Shown here in pieces: positions 48,125 through 61,140 of a stretch of 64,000 nucleotides of DNA. Position numbers and translations under genes: made by a program. The first letter of the stretch is position 1. The number at the start of each line of letters is the position of its first letter. Source of the DNA: Colius striatus (taxonomy: Eukaryota > Chordata > Aves > Coliiformes > Coliidae); NCBI RefSeq assembly GCF_028858725.1, contig NC_084760.1, forward strand, positions 57,251,367 to 57,315,366. Direction: 5' to 3'. The notes under the pieces are model-generated. The model did not search any database, was not told where the DNA came from, and saw nothing but the letters and a program-made list of their open reading frames with translations.

Positions 48125-50196
48125 GTTTTCTCCCTTCTTTAGAGTGTGATCCTAATTTGTCAAAAGTCTAGAAGTGTACATTATATTAAAATATCTTTCA
48201 ATTTGAAGATCATACTGTATTCCTAATCTGATATTTGTAAACAATTGCGGGACACTTTGCTTAACTAATCTCGCAGTTTGAACTGATAATACAGTTTTGT
48301 CGAGTATGTCGTAGCAGATCTTTCTTATGCATGGTGAGTTATTCTTAAAATAAGAATTTTTTAAAACATTATGTACTGAGTATTCTGATTTTGTTTAACA
48401 TTTTACTGAGTATATTCTAGAAACTTGGAAAAAATGCATTCTGTAAATTGTTTGTTTCCTTTATTCTTTCTTTCATAAAATATCTTTTTAAACTAGATCT
48501 GTGGTAGAAGACCTAATGAAGTTGGATTCTCTTATTTGAATTCTTGTGGTGATCCCCTGTCATTAGGAAAAAGGCAATAATTATTGCAGGCAGAGTCATG
48601 CTGATGCATTAATAAGGTATCTCTTTACTCAACTCTTCTCATGAAACCCTGATAAATTGAGACTATTGGCTCACTATTGAATTTCCTCTGGTTTTAAAGG
48701 TAAGATTCAGATTTTGGGAAGCTCAGACAATACAATTATAACTCTTTCCTCGGGAAAGCAGGACAAAAGGCTTGAAAAATTCAAGGCACGCTAAGACATT
48801 TTCCAATTTTTCCATTCTCTTTGCAGTTTTCCCAGTGTTCTGTTTCACATCGTACCCTGCCTTTTCACAGGGACCATCAGTGAAAGATGGAGAAGTAGAA
48901 ACGAAGAAATAGAAGATTTTGGCAGAAGACTTTCTGGTGGCCCTTGTCTTGATTTTTCAACTTTTCATGTAGCTGATATGAACCTGGGCCAGTGAGTGAT
49001 ATCACAAGGGCTTAAGGCACAAAAGAAGAAAAATGTTTATTGATAAGCAGGTGGTTGAGGGAAGAGCATTTTTCCTTGTGAGGCTGTGCTGTTGGTGTTT
49101 TAGTTGCATCTTGTGTGGAGTGACTGATGAAAGAAGATCTGCCGTTTGCCAGCTTGATCAAGTCTTCTTGTGAGGAGCACCACACTCTGTCATGGACACA
49201 TAATTTTACTTGCAAGATATATTCGAAGAGAGAAGGTAGTTATGAAAGCTTTGAAACTAGATTCATGCGTACTTTTGTTTTCATTTGTGGGGCAGGTAGG
49301 TTTAATACTTTGAGTGGTATAAATCACCTGATTAGTAGGTTTCAAACTATTTTTAGAAGCATGAGTATTAACAGTATATCAATGAAGAAGATCTATGGAG
49401 AGATCTAGCTGTGTACCTCCCAATGGAGTCAACAGGAATACAGGAACTTGTATGCTTTTCTATGCCCCAAATAATCATAGTTCTATTAGAATCTAAAGTT
49501 ATGTTAAATCGTTAAGTCTGCTGTTTTCATTCAGGAAATTACACAGATGCTAGAGAGGACATTTATGCCTTGGAGTTTCATTGAAGTTTTATATGTAGTG
49601 TAATTGTTAAAAGTAATCTTCAGTTGCATAATACAAGTAGTAAATATTTTCTGGTTGTAGTGATACAGTAAAGGGAAAAAAAAATCAGAAAAGTGTTTGC
49701 AGTAATAGGAAAATTCTTTTTCCAGCCATAAGGTGGGGATAGAACAAAAATTGTCTCTTCTCTAATGGGGAAGTTACTTGCAGGGAAAATATTATTCAGT
49801 TTATTCCTGCTCAAAACTATACCATAGGTTGTGACACTTCCAGGTGTTTTTTCTGAAGACTATGAAGCCTGCATTGCTGAGATTATGTAGATCAATTAAT
49901 CCCATTCACACAAAAAAGTTGTTCTACTAATCCATGCTGATGACTCTTGAAGATTTTTTTCTTTCTAAGAAGCTTGGTATCTCAAGATCAGGTAGTTTTC
50001 TTAGTTACATGCTTGTAGTAATTTGTACAACATAGCCTTGTTTTTATAAATTAGTATGTTCTGTGAGTACAGGACATTGCTCATGTATCGACCTTAACTA
50101 GAAAACGTATACCTTGCACTGTTTGAATTGCCGACTAATAGAATGCTATTAGTCTTTTATCAGCTTAGAACAGCTAATGAGGCTACCTTATAACTT
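48125..50196. other. interior between inverted-repeat arms
   Basis: About 2.07 kb, AT-rich, with only short open frames (93 codons at 49127-49408, 67 codons minus at 49215-49012). No transposase motif recognised. Confidence 0.5.
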
Positions 50197-50289
50197 CTCA
50201 ATACATAAGGGTTTGAGGTGACTTATGGTTATGAGTATATATTTAGGACGTATGACATTTATTTCAAATAAGTCAAGAAATTACAAGAA
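50197..50289 (+). repeat. right arm of a long-range inverted repeat
   Basis: TCTCAATACATAAGGGTTTG... to ...AAATTACAAGAA, the inverted partner of 48039-48124. It has an extra GAGTATAT within a TA-rich segment. The flanking bases show no convincing target-site duplication. Confidence 0.85.
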
Positions 50290-51744
50290 AATAAAGTTCC
50301 TATTTTTAGAGATGTAAATTATGTCAAATTTAAGTTCTCTGCTGTGTAGTTGTTTTTCAGTTCAGTATGCTATATATATGTATTGGAATACAGATTCCTT
50401 CATCTATTTTAATGGTAATGTACTTTTAGCTGCTGTGGTAGCTACTTGGATGTGATAAGTGCAACAGAAACAATTTATTTTATGTTCAAGTAGATTCAGT
50501 TCTAGGGTGAGAAGATGCTGATGGCATTTTTGTTGTGCTAAATAAAGAACTTGCAACTTTTTTGAGGAAGTTGGTGAAGAGTCTTACTACCTGACAGCTC
50601 ATGGAACTGCAGACATAGTCAGTTGGAATTCATTCATTTACTGTTTGGTGAAAAATGTTGGGGGTATGTCAGTTTCTTTGCAGCCCACATTCATCAAATT
50701 CACACGGGCTTTGGTACATAATACTCTCCTGTGGGCTGGGTTATTAATGTTATCCTGACCAAACTGCTGAAAGATCTTTTCAGGTCATTTAATACCTATG
50801 AGATCAAATTTCTTGCTGAGAAGGTCACTTTCCTGGGGGAATGATTTTGGTGCATGGAGAGCTCGGTAGAGCATAGAAAACAGCCTGAACAGCCCTAAAA
50901 TTACTTCTGGTTTACAAAAAAAATTGTAGACATTGCCTTATACTGGGTAATAATGTGACTGCAGCAGTTAAATGAAACCAAGGAATGGTTTGCTCTTAAC
51001 TTCCTAGCACTAGGTCAGGCTCTGCACAAACAGAGACTCCAATTATGTTTCTTCAGCATGTAGAAAGCACAGAACAGTACATATTTTGGTAATTGAGCAG
51101 ACTTTGAATAAAAAATTATAAAGGGCAAATAAGGGGTAGGGCTGAATTAGATGGAGATCCTAATCCCTTATATCAATTGAATTTGTGATAACCTCTGAAA
51201 TTGACAGCCTAATGTGAATTTTAAAATTTGTTTAACTTTAGCAGGTACACACAGAGATTAGATTAGTTTTAATGGGATTTGTGCAAGTTTTATAAATAAA
51301 CTAGAAAAAGGAAAACATTTTAGTTAAAACATTTGACACATAAGGCAGTTTTTAACATTCTGTTGCATAGCTGAGTTCTTACTAGGACAAGAAAGCCTCT
51401 AGTCCTAGCTGTTGGAAGGTACTCACATGGTAAAAGCTGAAGTTAACATACTGATGGTGGGTTACATTGCAACTTGTTTAAATTCTTTAGTTAGTTTTTC
51501 CTCTTCAGAGAAAATTGTATGTACAATGCTGTTTCCAAAATTTGTAGTCTGTGTAACTATTGCTGATTTCTGAAGATGGATTATCAATTAAAAATGATTT
51601 AGAGACAGACCTTAATTTAAAGAAAGAAGGAACAGTAAGGGAAAAGTAAGCACATGGTGTAGTAAATGATTGTCTGACTGAACTTAACTGTTTCTGTAGT
51701 TTCACAATTTCTTTTTCACATTCAGGTTTAATTGTGGATTCCTG
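50290..51744. other. intergenic, no gene seen
   Basis: AT-rich DNA with no recognised exon, RNA gene or repeat. Confidence 0.5.
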
Positions 51745-52109
51745 CAATTTACTCCTGCAGCATGGGCTGCTCTTTGCTCCATTGTGGGCTTCCCACGGGG
51801 TTACAGCCTCCTTTGGGCATCCACCTGCTCTGGCATGACGTCCTCCATGGGCTGCTGGTGGATCTCTACGCCACTGTGGCCTCCACAGTTGCAGGAGCAG
51901 GGCCTCACCATGGGCTGCACTGCAAGCTTCAGGGCAATCTCTGCTCTGGTGCCTGGAGCACCTCCTGCCCTTCTTCACTGACTTTGGTGTCTGCAGAGTT
52001 GTTGTTCTGACATTCTCACTCCCCTTTCCTGCTGCAGTTTGCTCCTGCACAGTTAATTTTGTCCCCCCTTCTCAAATACACTCTCACAGAGATACTACCA
52101 TCATCGCTG
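51745..52109 (+). mobile_element. GC-rich interspersed repeat, left part (LTR-like)
   Basis: Abruptly GC-rich, with repeated CCATGGGCTGC / ATGGGCTGCTG words, then 'TCTGGTGCCTGGAGCACCTC', 'TCACTGACTTTGGTGTCTGC' and 'ATACACTCTCACAGAGATAC'. I remember closely similar sequence as an abundant avian interspersed repeat, probably LTR-derived, but cannot name it with confidence. It is interrupted at 52109/52110 by a CR1 insertion and resumes at 52482. Confidence 0.6.
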
Positions 52110-52481
52110 CAGGAACTGTGGGATTGTTTAGGTAAGAGGAGACTGCAGGGGGATCTCTTTAACATTTACAAATATCTCAATGATGGATGTCAGGAGATTG
52201 GGGCATCCCTTTTTCCTATTGTGTCTAGCAACAGGAGAAGGGGTAATGGGATGAAGCTGGAACACAAAAAGTTCCATTTGAACATAAGGAAAAACTATTT
52301 TACTGTGATGGTGAGGGAGCCTTGGCACAAGCTGCCCAAGGAAGGCGTGGAGTCTTCCTTGGAGGTCTTCAAGACTGGTCTGGATGCGTTCCTGTGGGAC
52401 TCGATCTAGGTGGACCTGCTTCTGCAGAGGGGTTGGACTACATGATCTCTAAAGGTCCCTTCCAACCCCTACTATTCTATG
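52110..52481 (+). mobile_element. CR1 3'-end fragment nested in another repeat
   Basis: Begins CAGGAACTGTGGGATTGTTT and ends at the CR1 tail CCCCTACTATTCTATGG. About 372 bp covering the last part of ORF2 ('KRRLQGDLFNIYKYLNDGC', '...LNIRKNYFTV...') and the 3' UTR. The open frame 52059-52409 is a chimera of the host repeat and the CR1 tail, not a gene. The tail is well preserved, so this is a younger insertion than its host. Confidence 0.93.
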
Positions 52482-52625
52482 GTCACGGATGGACTCGGCC
52501 TTGGCCAGCAGTGGCTCAATCTTGTGTGGCATTGGCTCTGTCAGATACAGGGGAAGCTTCCAGCAGTTTCTCACAGAAGTAACCACTGTAGCTGCCCTGC
52601 AACCAAAGCCTTGCTACATAAATCC
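52482..52625 (+). mobile_element. GC-rich interspersed repeat, right part
   Basis: Resumes with 'GATGGACTCGGCCTTGGCCA', continues through 'GGCATTGGCTCTGTCAGATA' and 'CAGTTTCTCACAGAAGTAAC', and ends near 'CCTTGCTACATAAATCCAAT'. Composition and word usage match the 51745-52109 part, so the two were once contiguous. Confidence 0.6.
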
Positions 52626-55600
52626 AATGCACTTTGAAAGGTATACTGAGTTCAAGAGAATTTAAGGAAAAGACTTCAAAGTAGCCATCAACAGCTAAGT
52701 TAAGCTTTCTTTTCCTCTCTTTGACTGGATTTTATGAATTGGGAAGGAGAGAAAGATCAATCGACTAAGAATGGTTCCAAATAGGAAAAAACTCACAGTT
52801 TAATCCCATCACTGATATTATTTCAGACTTCTTTGTCTGCAATACATTTTATGATCTGAAATTCATTTGAATCCACTGTCACAAAAGATATCTATGCGGG
52901 AGAAAGCTTCAGTCTCACAGTCAAGCCAGAATATGACATTCCCATAGTTTCAGCTCTGTGGTTTGTTCTCTCCTGCTAGTCATGGGTGTGTGAAGGGAGG
53001 ATCTGCTTTGGGCAAATATCCAGGCCTTGGGAGACACACTGCAGTATCTGTAACATTCTAGGGGAATTTCTTTGGACATCGTTACTGGAATGGCCATTGT
53101 GTCTTTCCTCATAATTCATGAGCAACTCTGCTCTGGAGAATTTTCGAGCATTTTCTAACCTTTCCTGTAAGTTTTTCTGTACTATTTTGGACATTAATAT
53201 AGAATATTTTAATTAACTTACTTTAGCTTATCCTAAATTGGGAATAAAATTCAAATATTAAATGCTCCCTAAACCCATTAGTCTTCAGGGAGAAACCAAG
53301 TATAGGAGCCAGTAGCCCTGAAGATTTATGAAGTATTGCTTACTTGTTCATTTCAATATTTATGCATATATGTAACATAAACACAAGTATTGTGAGACTG
53401 TGGAAGTAGAACCTAGGGTTTAATGATACCTCTTGACTGCGATTTTTGAAGTTAGGTCTCAGCAAGGTATGGAGTAACTTACTGGCTTGAGGAGGTGTCA
53501 ATTGTACCATAGTTTTGTACCTACAAGCACAAAGAAGTGTTAATGTTAGTGTTCACGCTACCATGCCTTATGTTGAACTTTTCTTATTTGCTGTCTGGCA
53601 GTGCAGCTACAGCCAGGAATTGGAAGAATAGGCAATATTAAAAACAGGATGAGTGCAAGCACAGCAGTTTTACTTTGGCATATTATTTTCATGAACCTAG
53701 CATCTTTTGCAAGGTTTTCTTGGAAATAAAAAGAAAACACCTTTCCAAATCATCTTTACTTGTGTAGAATAGATGCTTAATTACACTGAACTTCTCCAAA
53801 ACAAACGTTCATGTATTGACTGAATTGTACTTTCTGCTAACATGTTTTTTTCCTACTTCTTTCTTGCCCACTTTTATTCACAAGGGAAGAAGATGGGATA
53901 AGCTGGATGCTCCTGTCTTCTAAGAAAAACTCTTCTAATGCCTCTTTTTTTTTTTTTTTCCTTTTCTTTTTGTGAAAGGCCTGGTGGACTTCACACAAAG
54001 GCCATGTGTGTCTAAAATGGTGTTCTAGAAAATCAGAGATTTACAAAGATATTGTTTTGTCTCTGCTGACTGTGGTTTACAATGTTTCTCTGGTGTGTAA
54101 AGAAACCTTTGCACATACTGGCATTGTTTTTGCAACTTTAAAGAAATCTGGATTTTTAATATATATTTTTATTAGGTTTTGAAAACTAGATCTTTTCTAA
54201 TGTATGAAATTCCAGATGAAACTTAGACTGCCTGAGGCTGTGTTTTGTTCTCTGAGGAACCTGTCAATTTAAAATATCATTGAGAATGGAGAGGATTTTT
54301 GTTAGATTATGTGAAATTTTTGTTCTATTTTTTTATTCATTTGGTTTGGTTTTCTTGCCAGCTGCACAGGCTAATAGATATTTAAAAGAGTTTTTTGCTA
54401 AATATTTGATACCATATTCCTTTATTCAAGCATGAAAATCCAATTATGACTCATGTCCCAGAGATGTCTTCTAGTTTCCATAACAGTCCTAATATTCTTC
54501 ATTTTGAAGACTAAGCAGAGTTTCTTCCCAGTATTTTCTGTTCCTCTTTTTCCAACCCTTAACTTCAATGCTAAAGGGAAGAGAGGGAGAGGATGGTTGC
54601 AGTGTGCCAGAACATTTATACTGAAGCCTAAGCAATAATACCAACAGGTACTGGGTTTTAAATAGTGAAAAGCATAGGTGAGACAAATGCTCCACAGTCC
54701 TTACCAAATTTAGATGATCCTTTAGAGAGAAAATTCACAAGATAAACCTTTGTTAGCCCTCCTATTGTTTTGACTTAAAAACTGTGGAAATGCTTTCCTC
54801 CTCCCCCCTCCCCCACCAAAAAAAAGCTTGCTTTTTTTTTTCCTCCTTGTTAGCAAAAGAGAAGTCTCAAATCCAGTGTAAATGTGAACAAAAGAAATTT
54901 TTTTCTCTCTTTACTATGTTAATCATTGATCGAAAAACATTTTGTGTAATTTTCTTTTTTTTTTGTGAGGTATACAGTGTTTTTGAGAACATCTGAAAGT
55001 TGGAAGCCAAATTTTTAAAGCTGTGCCACATCTAGCACTTTATAAATGGTACTGGTATCAGTTTGTTAAAAAACTAACAAAGTTAGAGCACAAACAAGGA
55101 AAACTAGTAGTAAAGAAGCACTTTTAAAGTACCAACTTCTTTCAAGTTTTCATCTTGAAATTCTGTGTAAAATTACATTTGTTAGAAAGCTCATGTATAA
55201 TATTTTTAGAGCTTAGTAAGTTTAATTCTTGTCTGCATCCCTCTTGAAAAGAAATGTGGACCATGTTTGAGACATAATTTGTGTAACAAAATATCTTTAT
55301 TTCTGAGTTAATTTAATTTTTACATGCCTCTGTTACAGAGGAAGTATACTTTTAATAGAAGTCATGTGTTTAGAGCAGTAATTTTTGCATTTAACATAAG
55401 TTATTTTTATGTTGTTACTGTTTGATGTGAGCTCTACATTTTCTATGAGTAAACTTCTTAGCAGTTACAGCATGGATCTCTTTATCAGTACTATTGTGTT
55501 ACCAATCACTACATTGGAAATAAATCTTTGGAGGTTAATATCATATTTGGAGCAAAAGCTATGACTGTACTTTTCATGCAAGATGCACTCACAGTCTTTT

Positions 55601-58500
55601 TTACCTTGGCTTATTGTACTATCCTTGGAAACCTAGAAGAAAATAAATTTGGGTCTCTTTTTGTAATTTCCCGTTTAAATGGGGTCTAGCACCACATGAA
55701 ACACTTTTGTGACCTTTAGCGATGTCAGAACATGAAACAGAGGAGGAGGATATCCTATGGTGTAGAGTACATTAAGGGGATTACCTCATCAGCATGAAAG
55801 GTCCATAACTAATCTGCACCAGAGACATGTGAACTATTGGAGGGGAACATTCTTGAGGATATAAAAAACACATCAAAACATTTTCTCTGAGAGTTGTTCA
55901 GCATGTAAGTTGAGCAGCCAGCATGGGAATGTTTCTGAATTGCAGCGTCAAATTTGTTCTCTGTTTCCAGTATTTTTTATCCATATAGCTGTGCACACCC
56001 CAAATTTCAAGACTGAGATGGGGTTGATAAAAAATGCAACTGAATTCTTCTTCATATGGAAAATTAAACTGGGAGAGAGGTTGTTCCTGCTGTTTTCCTT
56101 ATAGTAAGAAGACAGCTTTTCCCTATCTTTTCAAGTGTGTAGATCTAATAACGAAAACATTGCATAACTGAGTTGAGGAAAGCTTTTAATTTTTTTTTTT
56201 TTCAAACGTCCTAAACTACTTTGAAACTATACCTTTGCACTGGTTTAAAGTTTTCTTTCTCCAGTCTTCCTTGAGCTTGTATGAAGACAGTAGAGAACTA
56301 CTTATGAAAATTCAAGCTCTAGCATGAGTCAAATAAGGTGTAGTTCTACCCATCCATCATATGCAAGCCCTATAACTGTTACTATGATACACTTGCTGTA
56401 ACTGATGGCGTTTGTATTAAACATATTTTTCTGTGTATAATCTTTTTTTTTCTAACATCCTTGGTGACTGATTTGGAAAAATTCACCAAAAGCTATACAT
56501 ACAATCTTCCAGAAATAAAGAGCTCATGTAAATGAGTCAACCCTATTAGCCATCCTTACATTTACAAATAACATGGTTTTTAAATCTTTGTGTTTGCAAA
56601 ACCCTGTTGCAGTTTTGTGTGTGAATCCTTGTTTGAAAGTATTCCTTTTCATTAAGAGTAGAAAAAATTCCAATGCTGAATCTAAGGAGACTTACCAAGA
56701 ATTATTTAAATTATCCTTATTAGGTCACACTAATCTGTTATTGAAACACGTGCTAGAATTCTTGGTTCATAGACGTTACAATATATCCTTTGAATAGAAC
56801 AACGTAAGAGGAAAGTGTCCTAAGCAACTAATTTTTATCCCATTTCCATATTTTTCACTTTCAGATACCTTTTTCTGTTTTTCTGACAAGAGATTAGGTT
56901 TTGTTAAGCTATAAGACTCATGTACCGATTGATCAAGTTTTATAGTATCTCTGAAATTCTTAATAATTCATTTTAGTTATATTACTTTTCAACATTCAAT
57001 GTATCTTACTTAAATGTTTTCTTGTGGCTTGTAGCACTCTAAAATTTGAGACGATAATCCACAAAATTTTTCCTTCCTTACCATGAAATCTTGAGGAATA
57101 ATATAGTTTCTTCAAGTATATTCACCACTCAGAATTGTTTGTTGAATATTTTTAGTGAGTCTTACTTTTTAGCTCACTGATCAGCCGTCTGTTTTCATTG
57201 CCACTTGAAAGGCAAGTCTGTAATCAGACAGCTAGTTTACATGTTATGTTTCTTTGTCCTGATTGAACATATGTAATAATTCTTAGCTGGAAGCTTGCAG
57301 AGACAAATGTAAACTGCCTTTCAGTAAACACTTTCTGAAGTGTGATTAAATTGCTTAAATCAACATTCTTGATGATAAACTTAATTAACTTGGGAAAAAT
57401 TAAGCTGAAGTGTGTATATATATATATATATGTATATATTTTAACATCTGAATTGACACTTGTAAAATATTTCAGAGGTTGGTAAGTTCTAGCTGCAGAA
57501 CTGTATAGGTGTAATAGATAATCCAGCTTCACTGAAGTCTGATTTATCCTTTTTTTTTTGTTGTTGGAGTGAAATACCATATTTGTACAGAACATAAATA
57601 GTAGATGAGAGATTTTACCAAGTGCACTGGGGAAAACCCTTTCCCTTAGGAAAAGTTGAGGGAGAACAGATGCAGTGTCCAATATAAGCGGTTCTAAGAA
57701 TTGAAGCCCTTTGATCTGAAAGGAAGCCAGCTACTAAATATTTGCAGACAATAACTTCTTTACGATACTATGCCCTCAGTTATGATGTAGACAGCCAAGC
57801 TACTTTTTCTGCTTATCTGTTTTCTGTTCTTTCATGGGACCTAAGTCTTAGTTCAACTGAGGTAAATAACAAAAAAAAAAAAGGCAGTTAAGAGATTGTC
57901 ATGGCAAAAGGGGGAAAAAAAACCCACGACTGAAATCACCATTAAAAAAATGTAGAATTGTGTCGCTTGTCTCCAATAGTAAGAGCCATTCTTGTTGCTG
58001 CCTTTAAGCGTTAGATTTTCTTGAGCTCACTCATCTGGGTATTGCATTTGCTGAAGGGAAATTTTCAATTGACTAAGATAAAGGACTTTTTAGCTGAACC
58101 TTTTGTAATGTCCATAATTTCATTTTTTTTAGGATTGTTAACATCTTTTTATTTTTCTGTACATAATGTTCTTGTCCAAATTTTCCCTGTTTAGACTGGT
58201 GCAAATCTAAAGTTACACAAAGTGATCTAAACTGCTGAAAACGGGTACACGATTTTACCCCAGTAGGTTTCATTACTGTATATTGCTCTAAAGCTCAGCC
58301 TCCAGACTGCACGTAATTTTTCTAAGGTACTCAATGTTAACTAACTAACAGCATCTGTAGTACAGCGAAATTGCAGGTTTGAATACTAGGTTTCCACACT
58401 AGCAGATATTTTTGGCAAGCATGTACCTTTACCACAAAGTTGTTGCTATTATGGGATTGTTTTAGTCATATGCTGAAACTCATTTTCTTAAATGCACTTT
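52626..58500. other. intergenic, no gene seen
   Basis: AT-rich, many T-runs (for example 16 T at 53945-53960), a CT-rich stretch at 54796-54817 and a TA microsatellite at 57413-57440. The 152-codon minus-strand frame 57682-57224 spans the TA repeat and is chance. No exon recognised. Confidence 0.5.
57413..57440. repeat. (TA)n microsatellite
   Basis: About 11 TA units, one G interruption (TATATGTATATA), preceded by GTGTG. Confidence 0.9.
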
Positions 58501-58521
58501 TAATTCTTTCTTTGTTTTGTT

Positions 58522-59036
58522 TTTATTGTTTGCATAAGAACACCACATGCTAATTCACCACATGATGTGTATGCAGAGTCCAAACATCACAAAATCAGTT
58601 CCAAAGTCCAGACATTTACCAGTCTCCCTCTCATAAAGCATATAACGGCAAAATCCCTATTCCAAATTCAAGTCAACCAGAACTTTGGAGTATCTTCAGA
58701 GTAAAATACTTTTCACAACAGCTGCAGGAATCTTGATATATAACCCACAGTGGGGTGGACATAACCCTCTAATACAGAAAATATACTGCATAATTTACAC
58801 ATGATGACAAGATGAACGTTTTTATAAGAATTTCTTCAAAAGAAGAAGTAAGAAAACAACTAAAAATAAACAGAAACACTTTCCTGTTCTTCTAAGCCCA
58901 CATCGACTACAGCCATGATGGCAGCCAACACCTTTTTGGCACAGAGCCCTGCCAGTTGCTTCATCCCAGATTGAGAGAGACACAAAACTTGACTCCTCTT
59001 CTGGAACTTTTCCAACCATTTTAGGAGCTTGCTGTC
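58522..59036 (-). other. speculative terminal exon of a minus-strand transcript
   Basis: A strong-looking acceptor (CCTTCCTCCCTCCATCTCTTTCAG) ends at 59037. After it one frame stays open for 58 codons to a TAG at 58860-58862, and an AATAAA lies at 58527-58522. Another frame, open across the acceptor (59172-58822, 116 codons), is cysteine-rich but shows no family. Could be the last exon of a lncRNA or of an unknown small gene, or nothing. Confidence 0.2.
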
Positions 59037-61140
59037 CTGAAAGAGATGGAGGGAAGGAGGATATAGAATGTTTTTTCTCGTTCTTCTTGCTTGTTGATAA
59101 ATTGAAAATGAGATAATCTACAAATGTACACTTTGATCCCCTCCTTATTTTGCTGGATTTCTCAAAAAACATAAATTGTCAGAAGCTTAAGTGTTATTAA
59201 ATATTTTTTTACCAATTTTTTTTTTCCAAAATCACATAGTTCACTTACATAATGCAAAATCAATGTGTTTGCTATATTTTATCAGTGTACCATAAGCCAT
59301 ATAAAATAACCTACTTAAAGGGAGAAAAAACTTTTTGAGTTTCTTAGGTCTTTGTGCAGCAAACTTTATAGCAGCATGCATCCCTGATTCGATCAGGGTT
59401 TAGCACATAACCTTTTCATCCAATTTTATCTCAGTGTGTATTAGAAAAACAATTCTTACTAAATTTTCAAGAGAAATATTTAGATAAAAGAAAAAAAGAA
59501 CAATATTTAGAGAACTGTTTCTACCAAGAAAGAGTGATGAAAAGTTCTTCCAGGACATTATTTTTTAATGTTAAAGTATTGTAACCTATATGGGAGAGAA
59601 AGTGAAATTTTCACACACAATCATACATGGTAACACAGATGTGTATAGGACTCTTCTACATATGCATAAGAAGTTGTGTCTAGCTAGTTCATTGAATGTC
59701 AGTCCTGGCAAGATACATCCTCAAATGCCACTCATGGGTTTTTATTTTCATAACTGAGAACTGTAAACATCTTCTGAACTGAAAGAAGAGCAAGAGTGGA
59801 GTTCAAATGCAGATTCTTAGGTCCCAAAGGCTTTCTGGTATTCACAGCCAAAGTGAAAGATGTTTGATCTGTTTCTCTAGTTCACTCAGATACTTGTATG
59901 TCACTCCAACAAAAAGAGTTAAATTCTGGTCATGGGGGACAACCAGATCTCTGCCACCTCATCTTACTTTCCCACATCAAAGATCCTAGCCCAGGATGAA
60001 GTATGAGCTGCTGTTGCTATAGTTAACTCTCATCTACTGAATGGTGATTTGTGTCCAACGGACATCCAGAATATGTTAAAACAGGTTCAAAACTCCCCTT
60101 GCCTACTCTAGAAACATTAGGCCGGGCAATCTTTGTAGTTCCCTTTTCCTTCCTTACCTCTTCAGGTGAAGCAGCAGAGATTATGTTTACCCCACCTCCA
60201 GAAAGTCTTGACCAGGTTTGTTTATGTTTCCTAATTTGGAACTGTGATGACTGGCCATTTATGAGGGGAAGAGTGATATTACATGTTATTACTTAACATT
60301 ATTAAGGAAATATGGAACATGTCCAAGTCAGAATCATTATGAACTTGGTGGAAAGGATGACTGACTTTACCCTGACTCCCACACTTCAAACCTTTCATCT
60401 CCTGATATGAGTGAATTTTTTGAGTGCCAGAGATTTTACAGTCCTTTGTAGTGAGTAAAACATCTTCATTTTGCCAAGATATGTTACATGGGTATGCTTT
60501 TGAATTCAGTCATAATTAAAGCAATATATGGTCTAGAAGAGAGGTGAGTCCTGTTGGAATCTATTTCCTAGCCTTCCTCTGAGGAATATGACTTAATTGT
60601 GCAAGCTATGGGGAAGTACAGTTGCCCTTCTGAAGCCAAGAAAGGAAAAAACAATTTGGTCAGTTTTATGTTCAGTTACATACAGATGAATTCGATTTAA
60701 CTCTATTAGTTCCGTGCAGTCTTGGTTCTGTTTCATTATATATCCAGAATGTCTGGAGGAGTCCTATGATTCTGTAAAGATGAACTGACTAAAGCATTGC
60801 TTCCCATCAGACAAATTTTTACCAGAATTTAACACACTAGGTTTCAATCATATGTTACATTTTAGGTTGGTTAGATTATCTGACATTGTATTTTCTGATT
60901 AATTTGGAGGGTGTTACTGTTAAATATTTCATGTTTACACCTCTTTAAATATTTAAGTTAAAAATAATTTAGTAATATTTTTTTCTTTTTCTAGATGCTA
61001 CAACTGCTAGGAACATTTTTGTTAGAAGAAATATGAGGAGCTTGTCCTACGTGTATTGAGAGACTGAGTTAAAAGGCCAGGGCTTTCAGGTCTTAGCACC
61101 TAAAACAGAGAGATGCCTAAATCAGCTTTTGGATATCCAA
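59037..61140. other. intergenic, no gene seen
   Basis: AT-rich. A 7-bp-arm hairpin CCCTGAT-TCG-ATCAGGG lies at 59382-59398. No exon recognised, including none of RSPO3, the expected downstream neighbour. Confidence 0.5.

Noticed and set aside
51505..52050. 181-codon minus-strand open frame
   Set aside because: Lies mostly on the GC-rich interspersed repeat; no domain and no conserved frame evident.
52059..52409. 116-codon open frame
   Set aside because: Fusion of the GC-rich host repeat with the CR1 ORF2 tail; not a gene.
57224..57682. 152-codon minus-strand open frame
   Set aside because: It runs through a TA microsatellite (giving 'IYTYIYIYT') and T-rich DNA, and no family is recognisable. 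Chance.
59382..59398. CCCTGAT-TCG-ATCAGGG hairpin as a regulatory site
   Set aside because: Only 7-bp arms; several of this size are expected by chance.
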